NCBI GenBank assembly: GCA_045123575.1
Contig: JBGVKG010000036.1
Coordinates: 14,055-78,054, forward strand
Source: SVEL01 sp045123575
GTDB lineage: Bacteria > Bacillota > Clostridia > Lachnospirales > Lachnospiraceae
DNA: 64,000 bases
Reading direction: 5' to 3'
Shown: positions 40,645-49,009 of the stretch, piece by piece
How the letters are laid out: every line of letters starts with the position of its first letter
Numbering within the stretch: position 1 is the stretch's first letter
The notes under the pieces: generated by a model
What the model was told of the DNA's origin: nothing
The model's input: the letters and a program-made list of their open reading frames with translations, nothing else
The model's database searches: none
Position numbers and translations under genes: made by a program

Positions 40645-42762
40645 TTATTTTGCTCTTGCAGCAACAACCTTATCCTGAACGTTCTTTGGAGCTGTCTCAT
40701 ACTTCTCGAAGAACATAGAGTAGTTACCACGACCCTGTGTATCTGAACGGAGTACTGTAGCATATCCGAACATTTCAGCAAGTGGAACGTAAGCCTTAAC
40801 GATCTTACCACCACCGATATCATCCATGCTCTCGATACGTCCACGACGAGAGTTAAGACCACCGATAACGTTACCCATGTACTCTTCTGGCATTGTTACT
40901 TCAACCTTCATAATAGGCTCAAGGATAACTGGAGATGCCTTCTGCATAGCATCCTTAAACGCCATAGAACCAGCGATGTGGAATGCCATTTCTGATGAGT
41001 CTACCTCATGGTATGAACCATCGTATACGATAGCATGTACACCAACAACTGGGAATCCAGCAAGGATACCTGACTGTGTAGCTTCTTCGATACCTGCACC
41101 AACTGCTGGGATGTATTCCTTAGGAATAGAACCACCAACAACCTCTGAATCAAACTTGAATAACTCTTCACCATTTGCATCCATTGGCTCGAAACGTACC
41201 TTACAGTGACCGTACTGACCACGACCACCTGACTGCTTAGCATACTTGCTGTCTACTTCTACAGTCTTTGTAAGAGCCTCTCTATAAGCAACCTGAGGAG
41301 CACCTACGTTAGCCTCAACCTTAAATTCACGAAGAAGTCTATCAACGATGATATCAAGGTGGAGCTCACCCATACCAGCGATGATTGTCTGACCTGTCTC
41401 CTTATCTGTATGAGCTCTGAATGTAGGATCTTCTTCAGCAAGCTTTGCTAAAGCTTCACCCATCTTACCCTGAGCATCCTTTGTCTTAGGCTCGATAGCG
41501 AGCTCGATAACTGGCTCTGGGAACTCCATAGACTCAAGAATTACAGGATGCTGCTCATCACAGATTGTATCACCTGTTGCTGTAACCTTAAGACCTACTG
41601 CAGCAGCGATATCTCCTGCGTAAACCTTGTCAATTTCTGTTCTGTTGTTAGCGTGCATCTGAAGGATACGGCCAACTCTTTCTTTCTTACCCTTTGTTGA
41701 GTTAAGTACATATGAACCTGCGTTTAATGTACCAGCATATACTCTAAAGAATGCTAACTTACCAACGAATGGGTCTGTCATAATCTTGAATGCTAAAGCA
41801 GAGAATGGTGCATCATCTGTAGATGATACCTTTATTGCATTTCCATCCATATCCTGTCCCTCGATATCAGGAACATCTGTAGGAGCTGGCATGAATTCAA
41901 GAACTGCATCAAGAAGCTTCTGAACGCCCTTGTTCTTATAAGCTGTACCACAAAGACATGGAATAGCCTCACCTGCGATAGTACCCTTTCTTAAAGCAGC
42001 CTTAAGCTCTGCAACTGTAATCTCTTCGCCTTCAAGATACTTCATCATGACATCCTCGTCTAATTCAGCACACTGCTCAACGAGTTTCTCATGATACTCC
42101 TCTGCCTGATCCTTAAGATCAGCTGGGATCTCTCCAACTGTTATATCATCACCTTTATCATTGTTAAAGATGTATGCCTGCATCTCGAATAAGTCTATGA
42201 TACCCTTGAATGTATCTTCCTTACCGATTGGAATCTGGATAAGGACTGGGTTCTTAGAAAGCTTTGTAATAAGCTGGTTGCATGATCCGAAGAAATCTGC
42301 ACCCATCTTATCCATCTTATTCATGAAAGCCATACGTGGAACGCCATACTTATCAGCCTGACGCCATACGTTTTCTGACTGTGGTTCAACACCGTTCTGA
42401 GCATCGAATACACCAACAGCACCATCAAGTACTCTAAGCGAACGCTCAACTTCTACTGTGAAGTCTACGTGTCCTGGTGTATCAATGATATTGATACGAT
42501 GTTCTGGAGCTCCAGCTTTCTTCTTACCATTTTCTTCAAGTGTCCAATGACAAGTAGTAGCAGCTGAAGTAATTGTGATACCTCTCTCCTGCTCCTGGGC
42601 CATCCAGTCCATAGTAGCAGTACCTTCATGAGTATCACCAATTTTATGATTAACACCAGTATAGAATAAAATACGCTCTGATAATGTTGTCTTACCAGCA
42701 TCAATATGAGCCATAATACCTATATTTCTGGTTCTCTCTAATGGATATTCTCTTCCAGCCAT
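40645..42762 (-). CDS. fusA: Translation elongation factor G
   Basis: 705 residues. EF-G translocates tRNA and mRNA. GTPase motifs: AHIDAGKTTLSERI (G1), QERGITITSAATT (G2), DTPGHVDFT (G3), NKMDKMGAD (G4) and GTAYKNKG. Domain IV (EVTMPEEYMGNVIGGLNSRRGRI in parts) and the C-terminal domain are complete. The gene lies between rpsG (45 bp) and tuf (181 bp). The protein length is standard (about 690-710). Confidence 0.98.
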   Translation of the reverse strand: MAGREYPLERTRNIGIMAHIDAGKTTLSERILFYTGVNHKIGDTHEGTATMDWMAQEQERGITITSAATTCHWTLEENGKKKAGAPEHRINIIDTPGHVDFTVEVERSLRVLDGAVGVFDAQNGVEPQSENVWRQADKYGVPRMAFMNKMDKMGADFFGSCNQLITKLSKNPVLIQIPIGKEDTFKGIIDLFEMQAYIFNNDKGDDITVGEIPADLKDQAEEYHEKLVEQCAELDEDVMMKYLEGEEITVAELKAALRKGTIAGEAIPCLCGTAYKNKGVQKLLDAVLEFMPAPTDVPDIEGQDMDGNAIKVSSTDDAPFSALAFKIMTDPFVGKLAFFRVYAGTLNAGSYVLNSTKGKKERVGRILQMHANNRTEIDKVYAGDIAAAVGLKVTATGDTICDEQHPVILESMEFPEPVIELAIEPKTKDAQGKMGEALAKLAEEDPTFRAHTDKETGQTIIAGMGELHLDIIVDRLLREFKVEANVGAPQVAYREALTKTVEVDSKYAKQSGGRGQYGHCKVRFEPMDANGEELFKFDSEVVGGSIPKEYIPAVGAGIEEATQSGILAGFPVVGVHAIVYDGSYHEVDSSEMAFHIAGSMAFKDAMQKASPVILEPIMKVEVTMPEEYMGNVIGGLNSRRGRIESMDDIGGGKIVKAYVPLAEMFGYATVLRSDTQGRGNYSMFFEKYETAPKNVQDKVVAARAK

Positions 42763-42807
42763 GGTTTATCTCCTTTTATTTTTTAAAAACAGTAGTCTAA
42801 CCTACGA

Positions 42808-43278
42808 TTAGAATCTGTAATGAGCAAATGCCTTATTAGCCTCTGCCATCTTATGCATATCTTCTTTTCTCTTAACTGCTGATCCAGTATTGTTAGAAGC
42901 GTCCATAATCTCGCCTGCTAACTTATCTTCCATTGTCTTCTCGCCTCTCTTGCGTGAAAACATTGTTAACCAACGAAGAGCTAAAGCCTGTCTTCTCTCT
43001 GGTCTAACCTCGATAGGTACCTGGTATGTTGCACCACCGATACGTCTAGCCTTAACCTCAAGCTGTGGCATAATGTTGTTTAAAGCCTCATCGAAAACTT
43101 CCATAGCGGCCTTTCCACTCTTCTCCTCAACCTTTGCTAATGCTCCATAAACGATCTTCTGTGCTACACCTCTCTTACCATCAAGCATAATGTTGTTGAT
43201 AAGCTTAGTAACTACCTTATTATTGTATAATGGATCTGCTAATACTTCTCTTTTCTGAGTATGTCCTTTACGTGGCAC
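42808..43278 (-). CDS. rpsG: 30S ribosomal protein S7
   Basis: 156 residues. MPRKGHTQKREVLADPLYNNKVVTKLINNIMLDGKRGVAQKIVYGAL (in parts), ALNNIMPQLEVKARRIGGATYQVPIEVRPERR (in parts) and MAEANKAFAHYRF identify S7, which forms the tRNA exit site. It lies 173 bp after rpsL and 45 bp before fusA. Confidence 0.98.
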   Translation of the reverse strand: MPRKGHTQKREVLADPLYNNKVVTKLINNIMLDGKRGVAQKIVYGALAKVEEKSGKAAMEVFDEALNNIMPQLEVKARRIGGATYQVPIEVRPERRQALALRWLTMFSRKRGEKTMEDKLAGEIMDASNNTGSAVKRKEDMHKMAEANKAFAHYRF

Positions 43279-43306
43279 GGTTCTTCCCTCCTTAATAATT
43301 TATTGT

Positions 43307-43330
43307 GTTTTGACGGTTTCCCGTCAAAAC
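43307..43330. repeat. Hairpin between rpsL and rpsG
   Basis: A perfect 10-bp stem GTTTTGACGG/CCGTCAAAAC with loop TTTC lies about 30 nt before the rpsG start. There is no T-run. It resembles the short-loop hairpins in other ribosomal spacers; the rest of the 173-bp spacer shows nothing clear. Confidence 0.65.
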
Positions 43331-43451
43331 TATTAGATCAACGGTACTCACTTTTAGATTGTGTTCGCGCTCGGTAAGAATCTTGTTTTATACAAAAACA
43401 CTATCTCTAATCCGGCACATTTCATTCAACCTATATTATTTTACTATTGCT

Positions 43452-43871
43452 CTATTTAGCGTCCTTTGGTCTCTTAGCGCCGTATTTAGAACGAGCCTGA
43501 CGTCTCTTAGCAACACCTGCTGTATCAAGTGTACCTCTGATGATATGGTATCTTGTACCTGGAAGGTCCTTTACTCTTCCTCCTCTGATAAGAACAACGC
43601 TATGCTCCTGAAGGTTGTGACCCTCACCTGGGATGTAGCTTGTTACTTCGATACCATTAGAAAGACGTACTCTGGCGATCTTTCTAAGAGCTGAGTTAGG
43701 CTTCTTAGGTGTAGCTGTCTTAACAGCTGTACAAACACCTCTCTTCTGAGGAGCTGCAACATCAACAGACTCCTTTCTTAAAGAGTTGTAGCTCTTTAAA
43801 AGTGCAGGTGCAGTAGACTTCTTTACTGTTGTCTGTCTTCCCTTTCTTACTAACTGGTTAAATGTAGGCAT
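43452..43871 (-). CDS. rpsL: 30S ribosomal protein S12
   Basis: 139 residues. MPTFNQLVRKGRQ at the start, PQKRGVCTAVKTATPKKPNSALRKIARV (in parts), and GGRVKDLPGTRYHIIRG are S12 signatures. The lysines at the streptomycin-sensitivity positions (PKKPNSA and GRVKDLPG) look wild type. It is the first gene of the str operon (rpsL-rpsG-fusA-tuf), with AGGAGG before the ATG and a consensus promoter at 43958-43986. Confidence 0.98.
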   Translation of the reverse strand: MPTFNQLVRKGRQTTVKKSTAPALLKSYNSLRKESVDVAAPQKRGVCTAVKTATPKKPNSALRKIARVRLSNGIEVTSYIPGEGHNLQEHSVVLIRGGRVKDLPGTRYHIIRGTLDTAGVAKRRQARSKYGAKRPKDAK

Positions 43872-43957
43872 TCTTTTTCACCTCCTGATTAGAAATAATG
43901 TAAATAGTTATTTTTTTCGTGCATCAAAAGAACATGCCTTTTTTCGCACGCTTTCTC

Positions 43958-43986
43958 ATTATACGCACACTGTCAACCATTGTCAA
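43958..43986 (-). promoter_or_regulatory. SigA-type promoter of the str operon
   Basis: On the minus strand TTGACA (43981-43986), 17 nt, TATAAT (43958-43963), a full consensus match. It lies 24 bp outside the left end of the giant inverted repeat. Confidence 0.9.
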
Positions 43987-44010
43987 GCACTTTTTCCACA
44001 ATAAAATGTA

Positions 44011-44619
44011 TATAATTCACATTATCGGAAGGTTGAATATTTTTGTTCAATCTTCCTTTCTTTATGCCCTCATATATCTAATATCATTGACCACAAGGCT
44101 GTTCATATATATTTTGAAGCCTTGAGAGGTTCCGCGAGTTTTCTTATATGCCGTTTTTCAAATTAGTTGTTTGCCTTTTATCGAGGCAGACAGCTAGTCA
44201 GAGATGTTTGTGTAGTGAGTACAGCTGTTTCGATTTTCTATTTTCATTCACCCCACGACACAAAATGCTTATCACAAGTCGCCTGCCTGCAGAACTCCTT
44301 GCTCGCCCTATTATTAAGGGGCGAGCTTCGTCAAACAGCTTCGGCAGGCGGCATTATTTGTGTCGTGGGGTGATGAAAACTTAACGAAAATCTGTAATGC
44401 TGTACTCATCTACACAAATCATCTTCTGACGCAGCTGTTCTGACATATAAAAGGCAAACGTGAATAAACTTTTTGAAAAACGGCATTTAGAAAACTCTGG
44501 GTTCTCGAAAACAGCTTCAAAAATATATATGAATAGCCTGTGGTCTGGTATTTATAAATAAGGGCATAAAAAAGGAAGATTGTTTTATATAAAGCAACCT
44601 TCCGATAATGTGAATTATA
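44011..44619. repeat. 609-bp near-symmetric giant inverted repeat with perfect 25-bp ends
   Basis: The two 25-bp ends (44011-44035 and 44595-44619) are exact inverted copies. Between them the arms match in blocks separated by mismatched loops at mirror positions. Paired blocks include CAATCTTCCTTT and TTTATGCCCT, GACCACA..GGCT, TTCATATATATTTT, GAGTTTTCT, ATGCCGTTTTTCAAA, GTTTGCCTTTTAT, TTTGTGTAG..GAGTACAGC, CACCCCACGACACAAA (44249-44264 with 44357-44372) and CGCCTGCC, closing with GCTCGCCC/GGGCGAGC around an A/T loop (44301-44326). No coding potential is convincing. It separates yitT from the rpsL promoter, and its right end contains the yitT stop codon. Options are a large structured RNA, a long-arm MITE or a cruciform. 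Confidence 0.9.
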
Positions 44620-45493
44620 TTCTTTCCTCCAGCGGAGAACGATAACCTTGTCCAACGATTTCATTTGCCGATGTAACAATAATGAAGGCATTTAAATCAA
44701 TTTCCTTTATCATATCCTCTACCTTTGGAAGCATTTGTTTCTTTATAGCACACATAATAACCTTTTTATTTTTTTCGCTGTAACCACCTACTCCATGCAG
44801 ATATGTCATACCAGTATCTATATCATTTAAAAGACGTTCTGCGATTTCATTTTCCTTATCACTTATGATAATGAGTAATTTAGCTTCCTGTGTACCATAT
44901 AAAACCAAGTCAAATACCTTACCTGTCAAGAATACACATATCGCTGCGTAAAGAGCAACCTCTACATCCTTAAATGCTATTGCCGACGCAGCTACTACAA
45001 CTGAATCTATGGTCATAAATAAGCTACCGGTTTCTACATGTGGGAATCTAAGTTTTAAAAGTCTTGCAACAATATCAGTACCACCAGTTGTTGCTCCTGC
45101 CTTAAATATAAAACCTAAGCTTATACCTATAAGTGCTCCACCTACAATAGCGCATAATATTCTATCATCTGCTATAGCACCAATAGGCGCAAGTACATCT
45201 ATAAATATTGAACCCAAAGTAGTTGCTACTATAGTTGATACAAAGAACTTTAAGCCAAATTTCCATATGCCAAGTATCATTAGCGGTATATTTATTATCA
45301 AAGTCATCATACCCGTTGAAAAACTAGTATAATGGTTAATAATAATGGCCAAACCAGATACTCCTCCTGGCGCCAATTTATTAGGATCTAGAAATAAACT
45401 TATTGCTACAGCATATATAAATGCACCTATTGTTATAAGTGCATACTGATACACAAATCTTAATATTGGGAATTTTATCTGCGACATTGTCAT
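44615..45493 (-). CDS. YitT-family membrane protein
   Basis: 292 residues. The N-terminal DUF161-type membrane domain has GAFIYAVAISLFLDPNKLAPGGVSGLAIIINHYT (in parts), about five to six segments and GATTGGTDIVARLL. A C-terminal DUF2179 domain (residues about 205-290) has SDKENEIAERLLNDIDTGMTYLHGVGGYS and KKVIMCAIKKQML. The family is common in Firmicutes, often in multiple copies; function is unknown. The stop codon TAA (44615-44617) lies inside the end of the giant inverted repeat. It is 27 bp downstream of the SurA-N-like gene. Confidence 0.9.
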   Translation of the reverse strand: MTMSQIKFPILRFVYQYALITIGAFIYAVAISLFLDPNKLAPGGVSGLAIIINHYTSFSTGMMTLIINIPLMILGIWKFGLKFFVSTIVATTLGSIFIDVLAPIGAIADDRILCAIVGGALIGISLGFIFKAGATTGGTDIVARLLKLRFPHVETGSLFMTIDSVVVAASAIAFKDVEVALYAAICVFLTGKVFDLVLYGTQEAKLLIIISDKENEIAERLLNDIDTGMTYLHGVGGYSEKNKKVIMCAIKKQMLPKVEDMIKEIDLNAFIIVTSANEIVGQGYRSPLEERI

Positions 45494-45520
45494 TTTTACT
45501 ACCTATTTTCCTTTCAATCT

Positions 45521-46207
45521 TTACTTATCTAACGTAATATTTCCAAACTTAACCTTATCCCATAGCTTTTCGTTAACACTAATGCTATATTGCTCCCGCA
45601 ACTTTTCATAATAGGTCCCCTTTAATTCCAATTCCTCATTAGTATAACCGTTCTCAGATAACATATTTACATATTTAGATGCAATATACAGTTTTTCTTC
45701 TATATAATATAAAACATCTATCGTAAAGTCTGATACCTGAAGCCACTTAGCTGATGCGTTCTCTAGAATAGTTTTTGCATCCTTTTTAGCCATCTGCCTT
45801 TCTTCCTCTGTAAGCTCAACTCCAGCTTTTAATGCCTCTATATAATATATGTTATCCCTTACACAAGAATCAAATGCCAACTCCTTCGCATATTGTCTCA
45901 TAGTATACGTTCCTTTTCGCTTAACTCTCCAATATGCATCTGGATTATCACTGTTATACTGTATCGCCATCTCATGTATATCACCTTCTACATTTATAAC
46001 GTAGTATGTCATCTCCTGAAGGTCAATAGTTATCGTATGCTTTGACTGTTTCCCTTCACTGATTGTAAACACTTTCTCTTCCAAATGTTCCTCATAGACA
46101 AACGGCTCATTCTTATGAGAGTAATACACAAAAAGAAAAGCTATAACTGTTACAATTATAACTACCAAACATATAGCTTTTATAATGTTGTCAACTTTCT
46201 CGCTCAT
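45521..46207 (-). CDS. Single-pass exported protein with SurA-N-like region, function unknown
   Basis: 228 residues. One membrane segment (about residues 9-29) is followed by an outside domain. Residues 110-220 (YIEALKAGVELTEEERQMAKKDA...LREQYSISVNEKLWDKVKFG) look helical and resemble the SurA N-terminal region of PrsA/SurA-type chaperones, without a parvulin domain. GGAGG stands before the ATG. The gene is divergent from the plus-strand HD gene and precedes yitT by 27 bp. I do not recognise a specific family; a chaperone-like role is only a guess. Confidence 0.6.
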   Translation of the reverse strand: MSEKVDNIIKAICLVVIIVTVIAFLFVYYSHKNEPFVYEEHLEEKVFTISEGKQSKHTITIDLQEMTYYVINVEGDIHEMAIQYNSDNPDAYWRVKRKGTYTMRQYAKELAFDSCVRDNIYYIEALKAGVELTEEERQMAKKDAKTILENASAKWLQVSDFTIDVLYYIEEKLYIASKYVNMLSENGYTNEELELKGTYYEKLREQYSISVNEKLWDKVKFGNITLDK

Positions 46208-46345
46208 ACATTACCTCCGCTTATTCCATAAGCTTTATTATTATACATCTATTTTTTTACAATCTCAAACACTTCCATTACCCTATTAAAGCATTCACGC
46301 AACATACTTTTTCCTCATATTTTTATTAAAATAGTACTTTTTTCC

Positions 46346-46374
46346 TTGCCAAGAACTACAAAATCTAATATAAT
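46346..46374 (+). promoter_or_regulatory. SigA-type promoter of the HD-domain gene
   Basis: TTGCCA (46346-46351), 17 nt, TATAAT (46369-46374), 41 nt before the start codon at 46416. Confidence 0.75.
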
Positions 46375-46415
46375 TAACTAAGATATTACGGTTAAGAAGA
46401 AACGGGAGGTGTGTG

Positions 46416-47504
46416 ATGCGCTTCGTTAAAATTGATGACATCAAAGAGGGGCAACGATTAGCTAAACCGATATATAACAGTGACGGTGTATTATTATATG
46501 GACGTGGAACCGTTATAAATGACCTTGCGCTATGCCATATCAAGAATATGACAGCCTATGGTTTTTATATATTAGATCCAACAGAACCATTACCAGATAT
46601 GACGGAAGCCGAGATGGAATTTGAACGTTTTCAAACGATGGCATGTGCAACTATAAGAAATGAGTTGCCATATATTATAGCTGGAGATGATTCTAAACCA
46701 CTAGCAGAATTAGTTAAAGAAATTGTTGATAACTATGGTAGCTTACCTGGTAAGATAACATTTTTGCAGACCATAAGAAATCCTGATGATAATATATATA
46801 AGCATTGTCTTAATGTGGCTATGTTGTGTGCTCTTATATCCAATAAGCTTAACCTTGACAAAAAAGAACAGACTTACTTGGTAATGGCTGCATTCTATCA
46901 TGACTTAGGAAAGTTTATTGCACCTAGCGCTCTTATCAATAAACCTGATAAGCTTACTATCGACGAGTTACAAACTGTACGAAATGCAGAGCTACAAGGA
47001 TTTGAAATCGTTAGAAACAGTTTCAAACTGCCATCAGGTGTTAAAAGATATATATCGCAGCTCAAGATAGAGCTTGTAAATAAAATGTCAGTATATACAA
47101 AACAACCACAGACTCTCCTTTTAGGAACTAAGATATTGCAAGTGGCGGATATGTATGACATCTTGACAGCTATGCGTGTATATAAAGAGCCAACCTCCGA
47201 GTATGCCGCTATACAGACTTTGTTAGAACAGGAAGATATTTTTGATGAAAATATTGTTAACGCTCTTATAAATAGCATTAACATATTACCGGCTGGATGT
47301 TGCGTAGAATTAACAAATAGCGAGAAGGGACTTGTACTTTCTGAGAGTCCATACTATCCTCTTCGTCCATCTATCTTGGTATTCGCAACTAACCAGATAT
47401 ATGATTTGAGTAACAAAAAAATTTATGAAACTATAAGAATCAAAGATATATTAAAGACAATGGATAATCGTTTCCAGATGAGTACGCTTAATTCCAACAC
47501 ATAA
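46416..47504 (+). CDS. HD-GYP-like domain protein, probably degenerate
   Basis: 362 residues; the ATG at 46416 has GGGAGG at 6 nt, better than a GTG three bases before it. The N-terminus FVKIDDIKEGQRLAKPIYNSDG is typical of HD-GYP proteins, which hydrolyse cyclic-di-GMP. The HD core HCLNVAMLCALIS...AAFYHDLGKFIAPSALINKP is present. The following histidine of the family's K-x-H-P segment is missing (TVRNAELQGF), and the HHExxDGxGYP block is replaced by SQLKIELVNKMSVY. It is therefore probably inactive and may act as a binding or regulatory protein. Monocistronic, followed by a bidirectional terminator. Confidence 0.8.
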   Translation: MRFVKIDDIKEGQRLAKPIYNSDGVLLYGRGTVINDLALCHIKNMTAYGFYILDPTEPLPDMTEAEMEFERFQTMACATIRNELPYIIAGDDSKPLAELVKEIVDNYGSLPGKITFLQTIRNPDDNIYKHCLNVAMLCALISNKLNLDKKEQTYLVMAAFYHDLGKFIAPSALINKPDKLTIDELQTVRNAELQGFEIVRNSFKLPSGVKRYISQLKIELVNKMSVYTKQPQTLLLGTKILQVADMYDILTAMRVYKEPTSEYAAIQTLLEQEDIFDENIVNALINSINILPAGCCVELTNSEKGLVLSESPYYPLRPSILVFATNQIYDLSNKKIYETIRIKDILKTMDNRFQMSTLNSNT

Positions 47505-47542
47505 TTTGCTTTTGATTTTTTCATTATATTTTTTTCCTTTCC

Positions 47543-47584
47543 AAAAGAGCCCCGAAGGTTAAAAACCTTCAGGGCTCCTTTGTT
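47543..47584. terminator. Bidirectional terminator between the HD gene and the MFS pseudogene
   Basis: GAGCCCCGAAGGTT pairs with AACCTTCAGGGCTC (47547-47576) around AAA. The plus strand continues CTTTGTTTTG and the minus strand ends TTTTGG, so both convergent units can stop here. Confidence 0.85.
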
Positions 47585-47589
47585 TTGTA

Positions 47590-48885
47590 TTATTTTGAAG
47601 CTTCTATTTTTGCTTTCTCTTCTTCTGACTTTGGCTTGCCAATCAACACAAAGCTGATAAGCAAAGCTACTAAGTACAATGCTACTATTGCTATTAAAAC
47701 AGCCTGGTAACCTGTTGGATTTACAGTCTTTCCACCAATCACAACCTCTTCACCAAAAGTATCAACTATCAAATTTGATAAGTTGTTTCCTGTAAGACCT
47801 GCAAATGCCCATGCAGAAAGTGCAATTCCGTGAATAGCGCTGATTGCTTTCATACCGTAATGGTCTGAAAGAAGTGTAGGAAGATTACTAAATCCTCCAC
47901 CGTAGCCTGCATTAACAACAAGCAACAAGATAACAACTACAACTAAATTCTTCGATGTTATACCCTGTGTAACAATAGCTAATCCAGTTGCTGCAATAGA
48001 TAAAATCAACATAATCTTATACATTGAATTACGATCCTTCATCTTGTCAGCCCATGCAGAAAATCCTAAACGTCCTCCAGCATTTGCTATAGCTGTAACT
48101 GAACCAATTGTACTTGCAACCATTGTTGTAAAACCAACTGCTGTAAGTATTGACTTCTCCTGAGAGATAAGCATAAGTCCACATGTAATATTGATGTAGA
48201 ATACAAGCCATATCCCAATAAATGTCTTGTTCTTTATGTAACTAAGAGCTCCTTCGCCCTTCTTAGCTGGTTCCTCATGCCATCCTTCTGGCTTCGCAAG
48301 TAAAAGATGTCCAACAAACATCATTACAAAATAAACAGCACCTAAAATATAAAACATATATACAAGGCCTACTGACTCAAGAAGTGCCGACATAATTGGT
48401 GTTGCAATAGCTTTTGCTGCACCAAATCCTGCAACAGCAAGACCAGTTGCAAGTCCCTTGTTATCCTTAAACCACAACATAAGTGTCTTTACTGGTGAGA
48501 GATAACCTGTACCAAGTCCAATACCCATTATAAATCCATAGAATATATATAATCCGATAAGTGAAGCTATTGAGCCAATGGTATCTGATATAGATATCAC
48601 AAATCCTGTTCCTATCATACCTACTGCAAAACATATAGTTGCAATAAGTGATGATCTATGTATATTTTTCTCAACAACGCTTCCTAAAAATGCAGCCGAC
48701 ATACCTAAGAAGAAAATCGCAAAACTAAATGCCCATTCAACTGCACCCTTTCCTTCTACACCTAAGCCAATTGCCTCAGCAATATCCTTGCTAAAATACG
48801 ACCAACATTAAACTGTACCTATACTACAGTGGAGTAATAACGCTGGAATAGCAGCACGTATCCACTTATTCTGAATGTTTTACAT
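47590..48885 (-). pseudogene. OxlT-like MFS transporter, broken by two nonsense codons
   Basis: The readable part (47590-48702) resembles OxlT-type MFS antiporters (FYGFIMGIGLGTGYLSPVKTLMLWF, GFGAAKAIATPI, GYGGGFSNLPTLLSDHYGMK) but starts in transmembrane segment 2. The missing N-terminus is present upstream in frame: the ATG at 48885 with GGAG 7 nt before it, then IQNKWIRAAIPALLLHCSIGTV, then CWSYFSKDIAEAIGLG. Two codons in this stretch are TAA: codon 2 (48880-48882, expected K) and 48808-48810 (expected Y, as in the family's VYCWS). Without them the protein would be 431 residues. The gene is therefore probably inactive. Initiation at 48702 would lack the first helix. Confidence 0.85.
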
Positions 48886-48953
48886 AAATGATCTCCGTAT
48901 AATCACCAAATCGTGGCCTCATACTAGACTGCGATTATATCATATAGTCTAAT

Positions 48954-48976
48954 GGCGGGCAGATTAACTGCCCACC
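48954..48976 (-). terminator. Hairpin after rpoC
   Basis: GGCGGGCAG/CTGCCCACC forms a strong stem with an ATTAA loop, 34 nt after the rpoC stop. On the minus strand only ATTAG follows, without a T-run, so it is at best a weak or processed terminator. The rest of the 124-bp spacer holds the MFS Shine-Dalgarno region. Confidence 0.55.
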
Positions 48977-49009
48977 ATTCTATATTGCTTTAGAATACTA
49001 ATCTTAGAT

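Noticed and set aside
44148..44384. Open frames across the centre of the giant inverted repeat
   Set aside because: Short, no ribosome-binding site, and confined to the palindrome where both strands give similar cysteine- and arginine-rich peptides. No domain is recognised.
44011..44619. Group II intron, IS element or CRISPR array as explanation for the inverted repeat
   Set aside because: No reverse transcriptase or transposase is encoded, there is no domain V-like motif I can see, and there are no repeats of regular period.
48703..48885. Stop-codon reassignment as an explanation for the MFS gene
   Set aside because: All other genes in the window use TAA normally as a terminator, so recoding is not plausible; simple gene decay fits better.
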